Assembly (NCBI GenBank): GCA_029977705.1
Contig: JAPOKJ010000038.1
Location: 1-36,387 of the forward strand
Length of the DNA stretch: 36,387 bases
Direction of reading: 5' to 3'
DNA from: Burkholderiales bacterium
GTDB taxonomy: Bacteria > Pseudomonadota > Gammaproteobacteria > Burkholderiales > Burkholderiaceae_E
This document shows, in pieces, positions 33,219 through 36,387 of this stretch. The notes beneath the pieces are model-generated. The model was given only the letters and a program-made list of their open reading frames with translations, ran no database searches and had not been told where the DNA came from. Positions within the stretch are counted from its first letter, which is position 1; each line of letters begins with the position of its first letter. The position numbers were made by a program, and so were the translations under genes.

Positions 33219-33236
33219 CCCAATCGGAGTTTTTCC

Positions 33237-33362
33237 ATGGCTGAACGTTCCCGCACCCGCCGCAACACGCTCGAGCGTCGTTGCCTTCCCAAGTCGCTCA
33301 AGCGCCTGTTCAAGGGCTCGAACAAGACCATCTTCAAGATGCTCGAGAAGGTCAAGAAGTAA
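33237..33362 (+). CDS. Small highly basic 41-residue protein of unknown function
   Basis: ATG 33237 follows GGAG by 7 nt and opens a 41-residue frame ending in TAA. The product starts MAERSRTRRNTLERRC and ends FKMLEKVKK; about 17 of 41 residues are Arg or Lys and only 3 are acidic. It has no membrane segment or signal. The middle (LPKSLKRLFKGSNKTIFKML) would form a basic amphipathic helix, suggesting nucleic-acid, ribosome or membrane-surface binding. The unit has its own -10 box upstream and an intrinsic terminator 49 nt downstream of its stop, so it is a monocistronic gene. It is not recognised as a ribosomal protein. Alternatively the transcript is a small RNA and the ORF incidental, but the well-placed ribosome site argues for translation. 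Confidence 0.75.
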   Translation: MAERSRTRRNTLERRCLPKSLKRLFKGSNKTIFKMLEKVKK

Positions 33363-33410
33363 GCTGCCGCCGCCAGGCGAGGCCGCCCTCGAGACAGGAC
33401 GGCACACAGC

Positions 33411-33443
33411 AAGGGCGGAGCCTGAAGGGGCCCGCCCTTTTTT
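33411..33443 (+). terminator. Intrinsic terminator of the small basic ORF
   Basis: AAGGGCGG (33411-33418) pairs with CCGCCCTT (33432-33439) around a 13-nt loop and is followed directly by a T run (33438-33443). This is a textbook rho-independent terminator in the rightward direction. Confidence 0.9.
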
Positions 33444-33540
33444 CATGCCCTGGCAGGCCCCGTCCGGCCTATTCGGGCCATCCCCATGATTGTCCTTTCC
33501 GCCCCCTGATTCCCCTTTCAATCTGCCAGGAGTTCCCGCC

Positions 33541-35178
33541 ATGCACGGCCTGATGATGGACATGCCCTTGCTCACCTCTTCGATCCTGCGCCATGCGGCC
33601 CGTCACTTCGGTGATGTCCAGGTGGTGTCACGACGCTTGGAAGGGGATATCCACCGCTACACCTACCGCGACCAGGAGCGGCGTGCCCGTCAGCTGGCGT
33701 CGGCCTTCGAGCGGGCCGGCGTCGTACAAGGCGATCGCATTGCCACCCTGGCCTGGAACGGCTATCGGCACATGGAGCTGTACTACGCCGTCGGTGGCAT
33801 GGGCGCGGTGATCCACACCATCAACCCGCGCCTGCATCCGGAGCAGATTGCCTGGATCGCCAACCATGCGCAGGATAGCTACCTGGCCTTTGATGTGAGT
33901 TTCCTGCCGATCGTGGAGGCGATTGCACCGCTGTGTCCGGGCATCAAGGGCTTCATCGCCATGATCGATGAGGCGCAGCAGCCCGACAGCAGGCTGTCCC
34001 TGATGAATTACGAGCGCTTCCTGGCGTCTGGCCGCAGTGACTGGCAGTGGCCGCAGCTGGACGAGCGCAGCGCGGTCGGCCTGTGCTACACCTCGGGCAC
34101 GACCGGCAATCCGAAGGGCGCGCTGTATTCGCACCGCTCCTCGGTGCTGCACGCCTACGGTGCGGCGCTGCCCGATGCCATGAACTGCTCGGCCCGCGAT
34201 GCCATCCTGCCGGTGGTACCGATGTTCCATGTCAATGCCTGGGGCATTCCCTACACCGCACCGCTGGTGGGCGCCAAGCTGGTCTTCCCCGGCGCCCAGC
34301 TCGATGGCAAGTCGCTGTACGAATTGTTCGAGGCCGAAAAGGTGACCTATTCGGCCGGTGTGCCGACAGTGTGGCTGGGCCTGCTGGCGCATGTGCAGTC
34401 GAACCAGCTGCGCTTTTCCAGCTTTACACGAACCGTGATCGGCGGTTCGGCCTGCCCGCCCGCGATGATCAAGACCTTCCGCGAGCAATTCGGGGTCGAT
34501 GTCATCCATGCCTGGGGCATGACCGAACTGTCGCCGCTGGGCACCCTGAGCCGCCTGCAGAACAAGCACCTGGATGCGCCGGCCCAGATCCAGCAGAAAC
34601 TGCTCGAGAAGCAGGGCCATGTGATCTTCGGCGTGGACATGAAGATCGTTGATGACGCCGGCGTGGAACTGCCCTGGGATGGCACGACCTATGGCAACCT
34701 GCTGGTACGCGGGCCCTGGGTGATCCGAGAATACTTCAAGGGCGATGGCGGCAACCCGCTGGTCAACGACGAGCAGGGGCAGGGCTGGTTCCCCACCGGC
34801 GATGTCGCCACCATTGACAGTGACGGGTTCATGCAGATCACCGACCGCAGCAAGGATGTCATCAAGTCCGGTGGCGAGTGGATCAGCACCATCGATCTGG
34901 AAAATCTGGCCATGGCCCATCCGGCGGTGGCCAATGCCGCCGTGATCGGCGTGGCGCATCCCAAATGGGATGAGCGCCCCTTGCTGGTGGTGGTCAGCAA
35001 GCCCGGCATGCAGGTCACCCGGGAGGAGCTGATCGCCTTTTACGAAGGCAAGATCGCCAAGTGGTGGACACCGGATGACGTGCAGTTCGTCGAGGCGATT
35101 CCGCTGGGCGCGACCGGAAAGATTCTCAAGACCCGGCTGCGTGAGCAATTCAGGGATTACCGGCTTCCCGGGGCCTGA
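33541..35178 (+). CDS. AMP-forming acyl-CoA ligase (AlkK/FadD-like)
   Basis: A 545-residue member of the ANL superfamily, which activates a carboxylic acid to an acyl-adenylate and then to the CoA thioester. The ATP motif [11 protein letters not shown] is at residues 183-193. [38 protein letters not shown] and the catalytic-Lys region [10 protein letters not shown] complete the core. Size and the opening [10 protein letters not shown] resemble the medium/long-chain fatty-acyl-CoA ligase AlkK. Substrate length cannot be read from sequence, and related enzymes act on cinnamic or phenylacetic acids. AGGAG lies 9 nt before ATG 33541; an in-frame ATG at 33490 is less likely. It is monocistronic as far as seen, and could act downstream of the P450, but they are 4.6 kb apart. 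Confidence 0.92.
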   Translation: MHGLMMDMPLLTSSILRHAARHFGDVQVVSRRLEGDIHRYTYRDQERRARQLASAFERAGVVQGDRIATLAWNGYRHMELYYAVGGMGAVIHTINPRLHPEQIAWIANHAQDSYLAFDVSFLPIVEAIAPLCPGIKGFIAMIDEAQQPDSRLSLMNYERFLASGRSDWQWPQLDERSAVGLCYTSGTTGNPKGALYSHRSSVLHAYGAALPDAMNCSARDAILPVVPMFHVNAWGIPYTAPLVGAKLVFPGAQLDGKSLYELFEAEKVTYSAGVPTVWLGLLAHVQSNQLRFSSFTRTVIGGSACPPAMIKTFREQFGVDVIHAWGMTELSPLGTLSRLQNKHLDAPAQIQQKLLEKQGHVIFGVDMKIVDDAGVELPWDGTTYGNLLVRGPWVIREYFKGDGGNPLVNDEQGQGWFPTGDVATIDSDGFMQITDRSKDVIKSGGEWISTIDLENLAMAHPAVANAAVIGVAHPKWDERPLLVVVSKPGMQVTREELIAFYEGKIAKWWTPDDVQFVEAIPLGATGKILKTRLREQFRDYRLPGA

Positions 35179-35183
35179 AGCAA

Positions 35184-35220
35184 GCCCCTGCGAGGGAGCA
35201 CCTCGGCGCTCTTTAGGGGC
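35184..35220 (+). terminator. Possible terminator hairpin after the acyl-CoA ligase
   Basis: GCCCCT (35184-35189) and AGGGGC (35215-35220) form outer arms, and CGAGG (35191-35195) with CCTCG (35201-35205) forms an inner stem. There is no following T run, so its role as an intrinsic terminator is doubtful; it may be a Rho-associated or processing structure. Confidence 0.35.
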
Positions 35221-35223
35221 ATG

Positions 35224-35251
35224 TCGACGTGGCGCTTCTTTCGGGTATGAT
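35224..35251 (+). promoter_or_regulatory. Predicted promoter of the second binding-protein gene
   Basis: TCGACG (35224-35229) and TATGAT (35246-35251) are spaced by 16 nt and match 4 and 5 of 6 consensus bases. The start would be near 35258, giving a leader of about 65 nt. Confidence 0.5.
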
Positions 35252-35322
35252 TCTCCGCCGATGCCTTCTCGAACCCGCCACGACGGGGAGAGGCGCGCTT
35301 CACCCCCAAAGAGGAGACACTC

Positions 35323-36387
35323 ATGACCTTCAAGACCCTTGCCACCACCCTGGCGGTTTCCCTGGCCGCCAGCTTCGGCGCTGTTGCCCAGGCCCAGACC
35401 GTCAAGATCGCTTTCATCGATCCGCTCTCCGGGCCCTTCGCCCCGGTCGGCCAGAACCAGTTGCGTGCCTGGCAGACCTCGGCCGACTACGCCAATGAAA
35501 AGAACTGGGCCGGTGGTCCCAAGTTCGAGATGGTGCCTTTTGATGGCAAGGGCAGTCCCCAGGAAAGCCTGACGGTGCTCAAGCAGATCATCGACTCGGG
35601 CATCCGTTATGTGGTGCAGGGCAACGGATCGGGCGTGGCGATCGCGCTGGCCGATGCCATCCAGAAGCACAATGACCGCAATCCGGGCAAGGAAATCGTC
35701 TACCTGAACTACGCCGCCGTGGACCCCTCGCTGACCAACGAGCGCTGCAGCTTCTGGCATTTCCGCATCGACATCAACGGCGACATGAAGATGGAGGCCC
35801 TGACCTCCTACATGGAAAAGAACAAGGACATCAAGAAGGTCTTCCTGCTCAACCAGGATTACGCCTTCGGCCGTTCGGTGGCTGCGGCTGCCAAGAAAGA
35901 CCTGGCGCGCAAGCGTCCCGATGTTCAGGTGGTCGGTGAAGACCTGCATCCCCTGGGCCAGGTCAAGGACTTTGCCCCCTACATCGCCAAGATCAAGGCT
36001 TCAGGTGCCGATACCGTGGTGACCGGCAACTGGGGTGCCGACCTTGCGCTGATGATCAAGGCCGCCAAGGACGCCGGCCTGAAGGCTCGCTTCTACACCT
36101 ACTATGCCGGCACCACCGGCGTGCCGACCGCCATGGGCGCCTCGGGCGAGGGCGTGGTGAGCATCGTCGCCAACTGGCATCCGAACATGCCTGGCTTCCC
36201 CGGTGCCCACCTGGTCGATGCCATGAAGAAGAAGTTCAACGACGACTTCTACACCGCCCAGACCTACGCCGGCCTGCAGATGCTGGCTGAGGGCATGAAG
36301 CGCACCAAGTCGACCGACCCGGTCAAGGTCGCCTTCGCCATGGAAGGCCTGAAGCTGCCCAGCATCAATGGCGAGATCGAGATGCGC
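35323..36387 (+). CDS. ABC transporter periplasmic binding protein, amino-acid type (3' end outside window)
   Basis: The first 355 residues of a second Peripla_BP_6/LivK-like binding protein; the frame is still open at the window end, and the family usually has 380-430 residues. The signal peptide ends near AQA-QT (residues 23-25) and the mature part starts VKIAFIDPLSGPFAPVG, the ligand-binding signature. GAGGAG lies 6 nt before ATG 35323. The sequence differs clearly from the binding protein at the other end of the window: it has longer loops (NDRNPGKEIVYLNYAAVDPSL) and a Cys (NERCSFWHF), so it is a different subfamily and probably binds another ligand. Permease and ATPase genes may follow outside the window. 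The cut end is an artefact of the window. Confidence 0.93.
   Translation, partial: MTFKTLATTLAVSLAASFGAVAQAQTVKIAFIDPLSGPFAPVGQNQLRAWQTSADYANEKNWAGGPKFEMVPFDGKGSPQESLTVLKQIIDSGIRYVVQGNGSGVAIALADAIQKHNDRNPGKEIVYLNYAAVDPSLTNERCSFWHFRIDINGDMKMEALTSYMEKNKDIKKVFLLNQDYAFGRSVAAAAKKDLARKRPDVQVVGEDLHPLGQVKDFAPYIAKIKASGADTVVTGNWGADLALMIKAAKDAGLKARFYTYYAGTTGVPTAMGASGEGVVSIVANWHPNMPGFPGAHLVDAMKKKFNDDFYTAQTYAGLQMLAEGMKRTKSTDPVKVAFAMEGLKLPSINGEIEMR

Noticed and set aside
33628-35949. A 773-residue minus-strand open frame opposite the acyl-CoA ligase and binding protein
   Set aside because: Same reason: it crosses two real genes and their intergenic promoter region, and has typical antisense composition.

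Overview
The window is a GC-rich, densely coded chromosomal segment of a Gram-negative bacterium, most likely a betaproteobacterium of the order Burkholderiales. The assignment rests on gene content and order (smpB divergent from ratA-rnfH, then guaB-guaA; a COG4389 'Gcr-type recombinase' gene; yciB near a parvulin gene; two branched-chain-amino-acid-type binding proteins). No rRNA, tRNA, CRISPR array, prophage or insertion sequence was seen.

Layout. 1-3.1 kb: the 3' part of ppsA (phosphoenolpyruvate synthase) converges on a periplasmic amino-acid-type binding protein across a bidirectional terminator. 3.3-7.3 kb: a rightward run of NfeD-like protein, QmcA-type stomatin, a cNMP/CBS/DUF294 signalling protein and a DEDDh exonuclease. 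7.3-12.4 kb: trans-translation factor smpB, then ratA, rnfH, a DUF4124 envelope protein, and the guanine operon guaB-guaA behind a clear -10 box. 12.6-18.8 kb: an envelope cluster with a secreted protein of unknown function, a leftward operon (M14-like lipoprotein peptidase, unknown lipoprotein, GFA-family protein), a phospholipase-D-family lipoprotein and a META/HslJ protein. 19-21 kb: the large membrane protein annotated as Gcr-type recombinase.

21.0-22.0 kb is the only sizeable stretch without an intact gene. It is a small gene graveyard: an amidohydrolase fragment abuts a multiply frameshifted remnant of a secreted protein, and a possible frameshifted two-helix membrane protein follows. 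22-27 kb (leftward): argG, an MgtC/DUF4010 membrane protein and a YdgA-like (DUF945) protein fused through an Ala-Pro linker to TPR repeats. 27-31 kb: an NTF2-like protein with a 12-bp repeat at its N terminus, a CYP153-type P450, gamma-glutamyltransferase and the tRNA deaminase tadA. 31.5-33.1 kb: periplasmic parvulin and yciB.

33.1-33.45 kb holds the best candidate for something undescribed: a self-contained unit with TATAAT, a leader hairpin, a strong Shine-Dalgarno, a 41-residue highly basic ORF and a textbook terminator, set divergently against yciB. An AlkK/FadD-like acyl-CoA ligase and a second amino-acid-type binding protein, cut by the window edge, complete the segment.

Most of the window is housekeeping: gluconeogenesis, purine and arginine synthesis, ribosome rescue, tRNA editing and envelope maintenance. 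CYP153 and the acyl-CoA ligase suggest some capacity for terminal oxidation and activation of aliphatic chains. Several convergent pairs end with exactly 4-nt shared stop codons, showing strong compaction.
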